A stretch of DNA of 64,000 nt from Azolla caroliniana (taxonomy: Eukaryota; Polypodiophyta). Below the pieces are notes generated by a model. The model was not told the DNA's origin and made no database searches. It saw only the letters and a program-made list of their open reading frames with translations. The stretch covers positions 5,766,001-5,830,000 of the forward strand of contig JBHGNT010000020.1 in assembly GCA_043228905.1 (NCBI GenBank). The letters run 5' to 3'. The translations under genes were made by a program, and so were the position numbers. Positions within the stretch are counted from its first letter, which is position 1. Each line of letters starts with the position of its first letter. Positions 54,062 to 64,000 of this stretch are shown here, in pieces.

Positions 54062-54690
54062 GTGCCTTTCGGCACCGAATCGTTGCGTGACTAGGGTGTA
54101 AACCGTCGAGGTTTTGGACGTGGAGGAGGAGAAATTTGAGACAGAAAGATTAATGAATAGATTGTAAGAGAGAGATATAGAACATTTTTGAATCCCATAA
54201 GTATATTGTATTAGATTAATCAATATTTAGAACCCTAATCATTCCTGAAAATACAAGTAATTACATTTTGCTCCCCTTCTTATATAGTGATGGGAGAGGC
54301 TAAGTATAGCTTACCACATGGCAAGCATCATGCTTTTTCTTCTAACTAAAGGGTTCATGCACACTAGAGGTGCATGAGTAGCTTTTTCTATCATGCTTTT
54401 TCTCCTAACTAAAGTGTTCATGCACACTAGAGGTGCATGAGTAGCTTTTTCTATCATGCTTTTTCTCCTAACTAAAGTGTTCATGCACACTAGATGTGCA
54501 TGAGTAGCTTTTTCTATCATGCTTTTTCTCCTAACTAAAGTGTTTATGCACACTAGATGTGCATGAGTAGTTTTTTCTATCTATAGACTTTATGCTTTCT
54601 CTCACTATACTACTCACGCTCGTGAGCATAAGCTCTTATGGTGCTCACTACAGAATTCACGTTCACACGTGAGGATAAGGTCTTATAAAG
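54062..54690 (-). repeat. LTR-like direct repeat, copy 2, with minisatellite
   Basis: Second LTR-like copy (TATA-like near 54280 on minus). Within it, 54329-54585 holds four 63-bp units (CATGCTTTTTCTCCTAAC...), each with an inverted repeat CATGCAC...GTGCATG. Confidence 0.55.
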
Positions 54691-54965
54691 TTGTGGCACA
54701 AGAGAATTGGCCACATCAATCTCTAGAAACTCAAGGCGATGTAATCGAAAGGGGGCGTCATCGGTCTCCTGATCTTCAATTTGAAAGAGAAAGAAGTTGT
54801 GTGTGAAGCTTGCGAATTTAGCAAACAACATCGGCACCCATGAAAAGCTAAACCTGAGCAAAGGCCTCCTAGATGTGATCCACTTAAACGTGTGGGGACT
54901 AGCATAGATAGCAACATTCAGAGGATGTCAATACTATGTCACATTCGTAGACAACTATTCTCGAC
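54685..54965 (+). pseudogene. Copia pre-integrase/integrase fragment
   Basis: Plus-strand reading KLWHKRIGHINL, VVCEACEFSKQHRHP, then in shifted frame GLLDVIHLNVWGLA and YYVTFVDNYSRHTWI. It stops abruptly at 54965 against a minus-strand gag. Related to 24005-24300. Confidence 0.7.
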
Positions 54966-55810
54966 ATACTTGGATTCGGCTTTGTCTGAATCAGCATGTT
55001 TCTTCCAACACTCGCTCTCCTTGTGGCCCTTCTGACCACAATACCAACAGTTGGTGGCTTTGTTTTGCCGGCTTACGGCTCCACCTTGACTCCCCCTGCT
55101 TGTGGAGGGTCCACTGTTGTCGGCACTTCCTCTGTGCCTTTGATTTTGCTCTTGTCAGCCGCCTCCATTGCGTGCCGATCCACCTCATCCACCACAACCA
55201 CGAGGCCTATCTACCAGCATGTGTGCTCGTCGACGCACCCATGTGGTTCTCCTCTACAAGGAGCTTCAACTACAAGTCGAAAAAGGACAATGCCTTCTCC
55301 CTCATGCAGATGGTCATCCAAATAGGCTCGTATTTCTACACTAAACCACAAAGACAAATATGCACCATCTTGTCTTCATCTACTGAGACATTGATGGATT
55401 CCAGCAAATCACAGATTTGTTAGATCTTGGTGTAGTCAATGACCGACATACCTCCTTGTCGAACATTGTTGAGCGCTTGGCGGAGTTGCAACTTCAGGGT
55501 TGTGGCGCTGGCAATGAAGATCCTCTTCACGTTCCCCCAAGCACCCTTCGACGACTTCGCATCCCTAATGTAGTTGAGCATGTGATCACCCACACAAGAC
55601 GCGAAGCAGTACAAGACTCGGCTTGCTACATGCTCCTAGGTTGGAAAGTTTGTGTGATGGCTCCGACGATACGTCATTCACTCCTTCCACATAACTTCAG
55701 TACTCGCATCCGAGCATATACTGGTGCAGCTTGTATGCCCAAGATGCATAGTTGCTCTTGTTGAGCTTTGCTATCGGTAGGGAGCTGCTCATTCCTCTGT
55801 CCATGTTCTT
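54966..55810 (-). pseudogene. Copia gag fragment
   Basis: Minus strand: gag start MDRGMSSSLPIAKLNKSN near 55803, SCVGDHMLNYIRDAKSS, GNVKRIFIASATTLKLQLRQ (55614-55420), then VEENHMG region and a Cys-rich remnant at about 55050. Truncated at 54966, with several frameshifts. Confidence 0.78.
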
Positions 55811-55884
55811 GTCAGTTTTCTCCGGAAATCAAGGCTTGTCTGTGTTGATATGCTTGTCGGCTATAGCAAATTCTCAACCCTCGT

Positions 55885-55896
55885 GCTCTGATACCA
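55885..55896 (-). other. Primer-binding site
   Basis: Minus strand TGGTATCAGAGC next to the LTR at 55897. Confidence 0.82.
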
Positions 55897-56343
55897 TGTG
55901 AAGAATTAGTTCCAGAAGTGCGTACACAAGACATAGCCAACACGGTCGAACAACAGCACACAGTTAGGTAAACAAAGAATGGAAAGTACACAAGGGGAGA
56001 GAGAAAGACTCGGTGAGCAAACAAGGCAACTCTATTTCAAGAAAGGACTCGATACCAAACAATGTGCTCATAAAGCACTTTATATACAAGCCTCTGACAT
56101 AGGCTAACTCAAGTATTGACAAGTACTTGAATGCTCACATGTGAGCTCTGACACTAGATGTCTATAGTATTCCGATTTACTAAAATAGGAATGTAGGCCT
56201 CTAACGGCCTACCTACCGCAACCCAATCTAGTTGTCGACTTCTTCAGCCGATCTTCCTCAACCGACTCGATTGTCAGCTTCTTCAGCCGATCTAGCCTAC
56301 TAGCCTTTAGCAAACCTGGCTCATGTTGAGCTTGTCTCTCAAT
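55897..56343 (-). repeat. 5' LTR of truncated copia
   Basis: Plus-strand TGTGAAGAATTAG to TGTCTCTCAATA; the terminal TG is mutated to TA (minus strand). Confidence 0.68.
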
Positions 56344-56551
56344 AGCAAGAAATACATTGGTAGTCTAACTATAAACCAATTTGGACGAACTTCGTAATGC
56401 ACTCACGAAGAAAAGGTATGGAAGAGATGACACTCTTAGTAGAGTTAGGGTCTAGAACGAGAGAGACTGCACCTATCTTTACATCTTTAGGCACATCCTT
56501 AACCTTATTTCTCAATGTTCCTTCATATGTTTTAACACAAGCATTTTGTTT

Positions 56552-56592
<41 letters not shown>

Positions 56593-57050
56593 AATATGAC
56601 CCATGGGACCAAACTAAAATATTTCTGCAGAACTTAATGGTTTGAAGATGGTGTTGAATTTACTGCAACATGTATAATCTTGATCCTCCAATTATATATC
56701 ACAAGATGTGACATTGGCATTGCAAAAATATCATCACTTGTTGAAATTTCTATTGGACCATTATGAACATATAAAAAATGTATGACACTGGTGTTACACA
56801 AGAAAAATGCAGACAAATAAATCACTTGGAAAACTACCATAGATAGAAAGAAGCATTTTCAAGATAAAACTTTTTCTTTACTATTGATGGAAAGTAACTC
56901 TTGCTTTCCAATGGGTTGGTTATAAGGAGGAAGATTTACATATTCCCCCAACCTCCATTCTTTTCCAGACATAAAATATACAACGTGAACATCTAAATTT
57001 GAGTACATTTTGTTTGTCCCCCCCCCTCCAAATCATGCTTCTTGTCTTAT
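56344..57050. other. Downstream of the GH28 gene; GT/GA microsatellite
   Basis: Holds a (GT)n(GA)n run at 56553-56592 and a C run at 57019-57027. No gene; probably includes the 3' untranslated region of the GH28 gene. Confidence 0.6.
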
Positions 57051-59819
57051 TTATATTCCACTAGGGAGAAGACTGTTAAAGTTACCACAAAGCTGATCTT
57101 CGGAGGTATTAAGCTTTGGACACATGAGAGGATATACAGAGGATGCAACACCCTCCACATATGAACACAACCATGCACTTGGCTGAGTGACATTAAGAAA
57201 GATATTTGATAAGCATATGTTCAAAAGAGGCGATGCTTCGAGACCCAAAAGTCTACCTGCTAACGAGACCCCACGGCCGACTATATTCTCAAGAACCACT
57301 CCACTAACAAGGGGTAAGACATCAGGATCAAAATTAGTATCAGGATGCTCTCCAGCATTTGCAGTGATATCAATGGCTTTCACAACATTCTCCATTGTCA
57401 TTCCTGAGATGGTGATATTGCGGATATAGCCACCACGTCCAGGGGCAGTTTTTAATCGGATACCAGTTCCTGTTCCGAACAGGTGAATGTCTGTCACATA
57501 AACATTATTCACGCCACCAGACATTTCACTCCCGATCGCAATTCCTGAGAAGGGGGTCGTTCCCATGATACGCCGGATGATTATGTTTGCAGTCGGCCGG
57601 CCCATTGCGATTCCATATTCATCCCACCCGCTCTTTAGGGAAATCAAATCATCCCCATTGCTTATGTAGCAATCCTCTATACAGACATTGGTACTCGAGT
57701 CTGTAAAAGGTAGAATATGTGAAGCTATTTAATTTCATGCTATAACTAAACTAAAGGACACAATACACACAAAATAGCCCCTAACTTTCCGCAATTTCCC
57801 AAACATCAATATATGTATGTTATATGAATTTACATATGTCATGTATATATCAAAAATGTGTATTGCATAAAACAAAATTCAATAAACATCATCCACACCT
57901 GGGTCTATGCCATCTGTGTTGGGTGCTGTGCTCGGAGCAAAGATTGACACACCTTTGATTATTACATCACTGAGACATACAAAGAACGATATATCTTCAC
58001 ATTTTAACTTTAAAGATGAAAAACTTAACTGAGTGCTTTAGATAGTTGCTTGCCCTATACGTATAGGTTTATATAGTCCATAGATTTAGAGTTCAATTCC
58101 CCATACCATTGAGGAATAGAGAAAAACAAACAAGGGTTCTAGTCAATACCTACAATACACCGGATGAATGTTCCAGAATGGTGAATTTCTTAACACAATG
58201 TTGGAGATGATGATCTTCTCAGAACTCATAAGTTCCACTAAGTGTCCACGAGTATACTTTAATGTGCGATTGTACCACATTTCCCACCAGACTGATCCTT
58301 GCCCATCAATAGTGCCATTATCACCTATAATATAGGAAAAGCAAACCAGTATAGCTAATGAATCGAGAAAAAAATGTTATGATTCTGGATGATTGTTAAA
58401 ACCAAGGATAGCAGCAAGGATAACTATTTGTAGAGTAAAATCTATGGGTTATCAGCAAATTTTCAACTATGAATCAAATCAAAACAAAACAAAAATATGG
58501 TTTTAAAAAAACAATGAAACATAGCATAGACTAGAAACTTGGATCATTTACCTGTTATTACCACATCAGTAAGATTCTCTCCGTGGATCAAACTGATGTA
58601 TCTTCCACCAGGTCGTTCTCGACCTCTACCATATGATGGCAAAGGATCTATTATGGGCCAATCCTCGGGGTTCTGTTAGATAACAAAGAACACTTGAATC
58701 AATGTTGAGACTGAAAAATTCCTCATAAGCATGTTAAAAAAACATTTATTTATGGATAATACACACAAAACCAAAACCTCAAAAATAACCAACTAAATTG
58801 AACACAAGAAAAGAACTAGAGAAGCCTAAAACAAAATTGCATACAATGGCAAACCCTTAAAAACAAAACAACCATATTACATATAAAAACTAAAATGAGA
58901 AAGACAAGAACAAAATTGCATACAAAATATAAAGAATGAATGAAATAACATACAGAACCACACCATAACAAAATCAAATAACCAAATTACATATGAAAAT
59001 CACACCCAAAAAAACAAAGAACCAATTTGTTAAAACACAAAAAACAAACCCTAGAAAACAAAGACACAATTCTTTACATGTAAAAAAAACAAGCCCTACG
59101 AGAAAGTAAAAGAGAATACTTACTTGGCAAACCAATATCAGTGCAGGCACCTTTCTTTAGACAGATAGCGAAATTACTTGTAAGGTTAATACTCCCAGAG
59201 AGTCAAATCACACACAAAACCCAAATCCTAAAAAACAAAAACCAAATTGCCCTGAAAAAAACCAGTTAAATACAAGAAGAAACCTTAAAACAATGAACTA
59301 ATGTGGAAAACAAAAAAGATGAACAAATTCTTTACATCCAAAAACCAACCAATGAACATACTCATTAAATAAAAATGACCAAACAAATCATTAGAATCTC
59401 AAAAAATCAATTCTTTTACATACAGAAACCAAAATCTTAACATAAAACAAGTGAAGTAGAACACTTACTTGGGAGCCCAATATCACTGCATCCTTCTCTA
59501 GATAGAGAGTGAAATTACTTGTAAGGTTGAAACTCCCAGTGAGCCAAATTCCTCGAGTAATATTAAGTTGTGATCCTCCACTAGAGGAAAAGCTTCGAAG
59601 ATAAGCCATGGCTTCTTGAAAAGCTTTAGTATTGAGTTTGATGCCATCTCCAACAGCTCCAAATTCGGAGATGGAAGCTGAATGAGTTCTCTGAGGTAGA
59701 GTTCGACCATTAAGACAGTCCTCTGTATTAGAAGTTGTGAAAACGGAGGTTATCTGTAGCGAGAGAGCGATTGTGGTTATGACGATATGGGTCCAGGAGG
59801 AGGTATGCATGATCTTCAA
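57051..59819 (-). CDS. GH28 polygalacturonase-type glycosidase, five exons
   Basis: Exons (minus): 59819-59469, 58672-58552, 58324-58150, 57969-57899, 57700-57051; all introns GT-AG, total 1368 bases = 455 codons plus stop, phases consistent. Exon 1 encodes a signal peptide (MKIMHTSSWTHIVITTIALS...) and FGAVGDGIKLNTKAFQEA. Exon 2 has RPGGRYISLIHGENLTDVVI and exon 3 GDNGTIDGQGSVWW and NSPFWNIHPVYC. Exon 4 has the catalytic NTDGIDP and exon 5 the second acidic motif SNGDDLISLKSGWDEYG, GIAIGSEMSGGV and GIRLKTAPGRGGYIRNI. GH28 enzymes hydrolyse pectic galacturonan in the cell wall. This subgroup (GDDLI for GDDCI) is usually annotated probable polygalacturonase, and its exact substrate is not certain. 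Intact; the only clear host gene here. Confidence 0.93.
58673..59468 (-). other. Intron 1 of the GH28 gene
   Basis: About 796 bases, A-rich on the plus strand with repeated AAAACAAA...CCCTAGAAAAC phrases. Contains the duplicated exon piece at 59127-59215. Confidence 0.8.
59127..59215 (-). pseudogene. Duplicated partial exon 1 in intron 1 of the GH28 gene
   Basis: About 90 bp resembling the last part of exon 1 (GSINLTSNF matches GSFNLTSNF) and ending with a donor-like AAGTAAGTA, as the true exon does. It has a small insertion and lacks an obvious acceptor context. Probably a relic of a tandem duplication. Confidence 0.7.
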
Positions 59820-60488
59820 TACTTACGAACCATGAAAGGGCAATAGAAACGGAGTAGATTTTCGGAGATAACCAGGGGTTTTGATCCTCAGAGGTCAGGG
59901 AGATTTGGCGACAGAAGGTTGGGAGTATTGCAGCAAACTCTTGAGCGTTTTGAGCAGGAATTAAAGATTCAATGAACGAAATGCAGGCGTTCGATTGTAG
60001 CTCCTCGACCCAATTCCAATGTAAAATAAAATGTAAGGGAACAGTGAGCGGATTACAAAAGTCGGGATTGGGATTTCCAAGACGTAGGGTTTTGAGAAGA
60101 TTGTTAGGGTTTCAAGCATTTGAGGAGGGAGACAGAGATGATCTTGTCAGAGTTCATTCATTCTTGCGAATCCCATGGGGCTACGGCAGCAAAACATTTC
60201 ATTTCTCTGAATCTGTTGTAGCGTTTTGCGTTAATAAAAAAGAAAGGGAGAAAGGGTGAAAGGGGGAGGAGGGGATAGTAAGGAAGGAGGAAGGAAGGAA
60301 GTAAGTAAGTAAGTAGGGTGGATGGGTGGAGGCGGCGATGTAGACACATAATAAATAAATAAAGGTTTGAAAGAAAACCATGAAGGGAAGGCTCCATGAT
60401 CCATCCAATCCATCCATCCATCCATCCATCCAAAGGGGTCGGTAAGTAGGTAATATATCACTCACTCTCAGTCACTCACTCACTCACC
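59820..60488 (-). promoter_or_regulatory. 5' region of the GH28 gene with microsatellites
   Basis: Upstream leader and promoter region on the minus strand, with pyrimidine-rich runs (CCTTCCTT and TTACTTACTT, 60280-60316), CATC repeats (60402-60432) and ACTC repeats (60462-60487). No TATA box was singled out. The plus-strand copia fragment starts at its far end. Confidence 0.5.
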
Positions 60489-62110
60489 CTCGATTCGGCT
60501 ACGACAACTATATGGCATATCACTAAGCCTTTATGATGAAGGTGGCAACAGTCCGAGCACCGGAAACATTTTCCAAGACAACCAAGGATCCATGATGGAT
60601 TGAAGCCATGAACAAGGAGATGCAAGCGTTATGCAAGAATGAGACAGGGGATCTCGTCCCCCGTTCTCCACACAAGAAAGCGATCAGCTGCATATGGATA
60701 TATAAAATAAAATAAAATGTCGACGGCTCAATGAACTACTACAATGCACGACTCATAGCTAAGGAATATGATCAAACACACGGAGTCAACTATGAGGAGA
60801 CCTTTGTCCCAATGGCAAAGATGACGATTGTTCAGATAGTCCTCGCACTCGCAGTTGCTAAAGGATGGCAACTCCATCAAATGGATGTAAAGAACGCCTT
60901 CCTTCAAGACAAATTAGAAGACGGGGTCTTCATGATTCAACCACCTGGTTTCAAATCGACCAAGCATCCGACTACAGTCTGCCGACTCAAGAAGCCATTG
61001 TACAGACTCAAGCAAGCATTGCGTGCTTGGCACTCGAAGATCACTTAGTATCTTCACCAAATCGGCTTCCACATGTCCAAATCGGATAACTCTCTCTACA
61101 TTAGAAGCGAGTCGGACAACCTAATTTTCATCATCCTATATGTGGAGGATCTGCTCATCGGAGGAAAGAATCTAGCTGACATTAGTAAGGTCAAATCACT
61201 CCTATCCAGTAGATTCAAAATGAAAGATATGCACGAGCTCTATTACTTCCTTGGTATAGAAGTAATTAGGACACTAGTCAGGATTATGATCTCTTAGCGG
61301 TAGTACATCCTCAACTTGCTCTACAAGTTCAGGATGACTAAGTGCAAACCTATGTCAACCCCTCTCGATCCAAACCTCAAGCTTGATGCCGACTCCAGAA
61401 CAGAAGAGTGCGAGGCGACTCAGTATTGTCAACTGATCGATAACTTAATCTATCTTACCATCACACGACCCGACCTCAGCTATCATGTCGGTTTACTTAG
61501 ACAATTTATGCAGAAACCTTGGGATATTCATTAGGATTGTGCTAAGACAGTACTCAAGTACATCCGTGGAACGATGGATTACAACATCATGTATAAGACT
61601 AACATGATCGTTCGACTCGAAGGGTACATAGATGCAGACCGGGCCGGCTACAAGGCCAATAGACGATCGACATCCAGATTCGTCTTCTCCCTCGGCAGTG
61701 GAGCCATCTCATGGATCAGTAAGAAGCAGCTGACAGTTGCATTATCGAGCACAAAAACCGAGTATAGGGGCGCGGTTGCCGCTGCATGTGAAGCCATTTG
61801 GCTGAAACGAATATTGAGGTATCTAGGTGTTCCCATCAAGGATCCGATTCTCCTTTATTGTGACAACATGAGTAGTATCCATCTAGCTCGAAACCCGGTG
61901 TTCCATGCGCGCACGAAGCATATCGAAGTGCACTATCACTTCATCAAAGAGCGCGTTCAAGCTAGAGATGTCGACCTATAGCACATGAGCACGAACCTTC
62001 AGGAAGCAAATATCTTCAAAAAGCATTAGGAGTCGACAAGCTCATGCAATTCATGACGTGCCTTGGCTTAACAATAGTCGCATTGCCAAGCCTGAGGGGG
62101 AGTACGAGAA
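60489..62110 (+). pseudogene. Copia RT and RNase H, several stops
   Basis: RLIAKEYDQTHGVNYEETF, AKMTIVQIVLALAVAKGWQL, DVKNAFLQDKLED, RLKKPLYRLKQALRAW, ILYVEDLLIGG (YVDD changed to YVED), [88 protein letters not shown]. Stops near 61047, 61297, 61535 and 61979. Inactive. Confidence 0.87.
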
Positions 62111-62227
62111 CAATCGAAGCCGAACCGACTGATCATCCAACCATAGAGTCGAGAAACCTAGAAAGCCGAAACGAGCCAAACAGTGAGACAATCTCTCCGA
62201 TGATCGGAAGTTGTGTTCAAAGGGGCG

Positions 62228-62510
62228 TGTTGAGAATCAAACCCAACTTCCCCAATAAAATGGCTTTCACACTAGCAGTGGACATACTAGGCTAGTTTTG
62301 TAAATAGTAGAAATGGCAATTTCCCTAGGTTAGTTGGTATTTAAACCAACCTTTTGTAACTTAGTTATTATTGGATGTAATTCATTTTGTCTAATATAGC
62401 TTCTTGTTCTCTAAGTTCCTTGTCTCTCTCCCTCCCTCTCTCTGCTTTGTCTTATACACACATAGTTCCTTCCGCTGCACAAGATCACCTACACTCTCCA
62501 TTTCTTTACA
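62228..62510 (+). repeat. 3' LTR of truncated copia (283 bp)
   Basis: TGTTGAGAATCAAACCC to TCTTTACA; diverged relative of LTR 22000-22398. Confidence 0.83.
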
Positions 62511-62679
62511 AGTATAAATACACCTAGGGAAACCATTATGATATGAGGGTGTGTGTAAAGCTTATGTAGTAGTGATACATCAGAAGTGAGGGTAGCAAAG
62601 AAAAATAGGGGAAGTGAGATGCGAGAGTGCGTGTGTGCAGGTGTAGTTTGAGTGAAACTTGCCAAAACCCTAACAGGGA
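62511..62679. other. Short spacer between two copia LTRs
   Basis: No gene seen; GTGTGT-type repeats lie nearby (62740-62775, inside the next LTR). Confidence 0.5.
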
Positions 62680-63075
62680 TGTAAAGAATCGATGGTGATT
62701 CTTGTGCAGCAGAATAGATTACAGATATGTGTTGTGAGTGTGTGTGTATGAGAGAGAGTGTGTGTGTGTGAGAGAGAAACACAAGATAGATTAGAGAGAC
62801 AATAGAATACTCAAGACGACGTATATTACAAAGGAGATTAACCGAACTAATTACAAAGTAGGAGGAGAGTGCTTTATATAGTCACTCTCTCTCTTCATTA
62901 ACTACCGAAGCTCATGGGTCATGGGGAATGTGAAAACTCATTAGTTATGTGTCATAGAATATGATTCTATGACACTTAGTTAATGTGTAGATAAGAGTGG
63001 TGACTTTTGACCTTTGAGTGCACACTCTCAAGAGTGTGTTCACACACTAGACTAGGTTGAGCTTGATTCTGAACA
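62680..63075 (-). repeat. 3' LTR of right-edge copia (396 bp)
   Basis: Plus-strand TGTAAAGAATCG to GATTCTGAACA; contains (TG)n(AG)n at 62740-62778. Confidence 0.83.
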
Positions 63076-63088
63076 CACCCCCTCAAGC

Positions 63089-64000
63089 TCAACTTTGGTC
63101 GGCTACTTCGGTTGATGTCCGCTTCGGTTCGTATCCGATTCGGACGGTATCCGGTACATCCGACTCATATCCGGTTCGGACGGTATCTGGTACATCCGAC
63201 TCGTATCCGGTTCGGACGGTATCCTCAATTTCGCTTGTACTCCCCCTCAAGCTTGGCAAGTCAAGAACCATCAATCCAAGGTTTGACAGGAATTGCCGAA
63301 GCTTATCGGCTCCTAGGGCTTTGGTGAAGATGTCGACTGTCTGAAGATTTGTAGTGATATGTTCAAGGTCGACATCGTCAACCTGAACGCGCTCTTGAAT
63401 GAAGTGATAGTGCACTTCGATATGTTTTGTGCATGCGTGGAACACCGGGTTCCGAGCTAGATAAATATTGTTCATGTTGTCGCAGTAAAGGGGAATTGGA
63501 TCTTTGATGGGAACGCCCAGATCCTCCAATATCCTCTTAAGCCATACGGCTTCACATGCAGCCACCGTCAGGCCTTTGTATTCAACCTCTATGCTCGAAA
63601 GAGCGACAGTTGGTTGCTTCTTGCTACACCAAGAGATGGCTCCACTTCCGAGGGAGAAGACGAAACCAGAGGTTGATCATTGGTCGGCTTTGTAGCCTGC
63701 CTAGTCGGCACTTGTGTACTCCTCAAGTTGAATTGGCGTGGCCGACTTATAGAGAATGCCATAGTCCATCGTTCCGCTCACGTATTGTAGCACTCTCTTA
63801 TCACAATCCAAATGGATATCTCGTGGCGTTTACATGAACTAGCTAAGAAGGCTACCCGAATAGCTCAGGTCAGGTCGAGTGATGGTGAGGTAGATAAGAC
63901 TACCGATCAGTTGTTGATACTGAGTTGGCTCACACTCTATGGTGCCAAAATTGGCATCTAGTTTGAGGTTTCGTTCGAGAGGTGTTGCCACAAACTTGCA
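63089..64000 (-). pseudogene. Copia RT end and RNase H with C-terminal tandem repeat
   Basis: From the right edge: [33 protein letters not shown], then stops, DWAGYKAD-like and CSKKQPTVALSS pieces. Open from 63565: [78 protein letters not shown]. The C-terminus repeats a 12-residue unit (TVRTGYESDVPD) three times. Confidence 0.83.

Larger units (their letters stand above)
60489..62510 (+). mobile_element. 5'-truncated copia (RT, RNase H, 3' LTR)
   Basis: Starts abruptly in the integrase-RT connector (RFGYDNYMAYH) and runs to a polypurine tract CAAAGGGGCG (62218-62227) and a 3' LTR. Same family as the copia at 22000-28968. Confidence 0.85.
62680..64000 (-). mobile_element. Copia 3' end (minus, leaves window)
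   Basis: 3' LTR 62680-63075, polypurine tract GTTGAGCTTGAGGGGGTGTG (63076-63095, minus) and RNase H running off the right edge. Same family as the copia at 22000-28968, in the opposite orientation to its neighbour at 60489-62510. Confidence 0.85.

Noticed and set aside
54311-54553. 80-codon minus-strand frame with repeated MNTLVRRKSMIEKATHA
   Set aside because: It arises from the 63-bp minisatellite, whose length is a multiple of three.
57187-57429. 80-codon plus-strand open frame
   Set aside because: Antisense of exon 5 of the GH28 gene.
60158-60465. Minus-strand frames of 76-91 codons upstream of the GH28 gene
   Set aside because: Composed of CATC, CCTT and TTAC microsatellites in the presumed promoter or leader.

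Overview
The window is TE-rich nuclear DNA of a land plant. It has one clear host gene, an intron-containing GH28 (polygalacturonase-type) gene at 57051-59819 on the minus strand. Its five exons join with matching phases into 455 codons. No rRNA, true tRNA or CRISPR locus is visible. A large-genome plant is likely. The Penelope-like fragment and the unusual DNA transposon might point away from typical angiosperms, but that is only a weak inference.

Layout: (1) 1-3740, the intact 5' part of a Ty1/copia element (minus), inserted in the integrase of an older broken copia (3741-5811). (2) 5812-9078, a decayed coiled-coil coding region and a possible LTR. (3) 9079-16807, copy A of a large DNA transposon with two divergent genes: a minus-strand ParB-like/DNA-methyltransferase gene with introns and a plus-strand DDE/D-like transposase gene. 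About a dozen 23-bp palindromes lie between them. It abuts a copia RT remnant (16808-17340). (4) 18836-20525, a copia 3' remnant with LTR. (5) 21240-46517, an older copy C of the same transposon, split by a copia element (22000-28968, TSD AGGTT) and by copy B (32080-46478, TTAA on both sides). The copia holds a 5'-truncated Penelope-like element (26145-28459, 12-bp TSD) with two hammerhead-ribozyme-like motifs. Copy B holds a deleted copia (38450-42950) and a solo LTR (43280-43993, TSD AGATG). (6) 46518-47759, minisatellite and microsatellites. (7) 47760-52661, a Ty3/gypsy element with very short LTRs. (8) 52662-56343, LTR-like direct repeats, a SINE-like piece and copia fragments. (9) 57051-60480, the GH28 gene and its upstream region. 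(10) 60489-64000, two further copia 3' ends on opposite strands.

The most interesting content is the three-copy DNA transposon. Its accessory protein joins a ParB-like domain (motif GGSH) to a beta-class DNA amino-methyltransferase (motif order DIPYG, then DLFSGTG-TT), an arrangement familiar from phages and bacteria. The palindromic array sits in the divergent intergenic region. The terminal inverted repeats are about 110 bp. Copy B landed inside the terminal repeat of copy C, and the interrupted repeat can be read across the insertion, which supports a TTAA target duplication. None of the three copies is fully intact, but their lesions differ, so the family architecture can be read by comparing them.

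All product calls come from reading translations and motifs. No database search was run.
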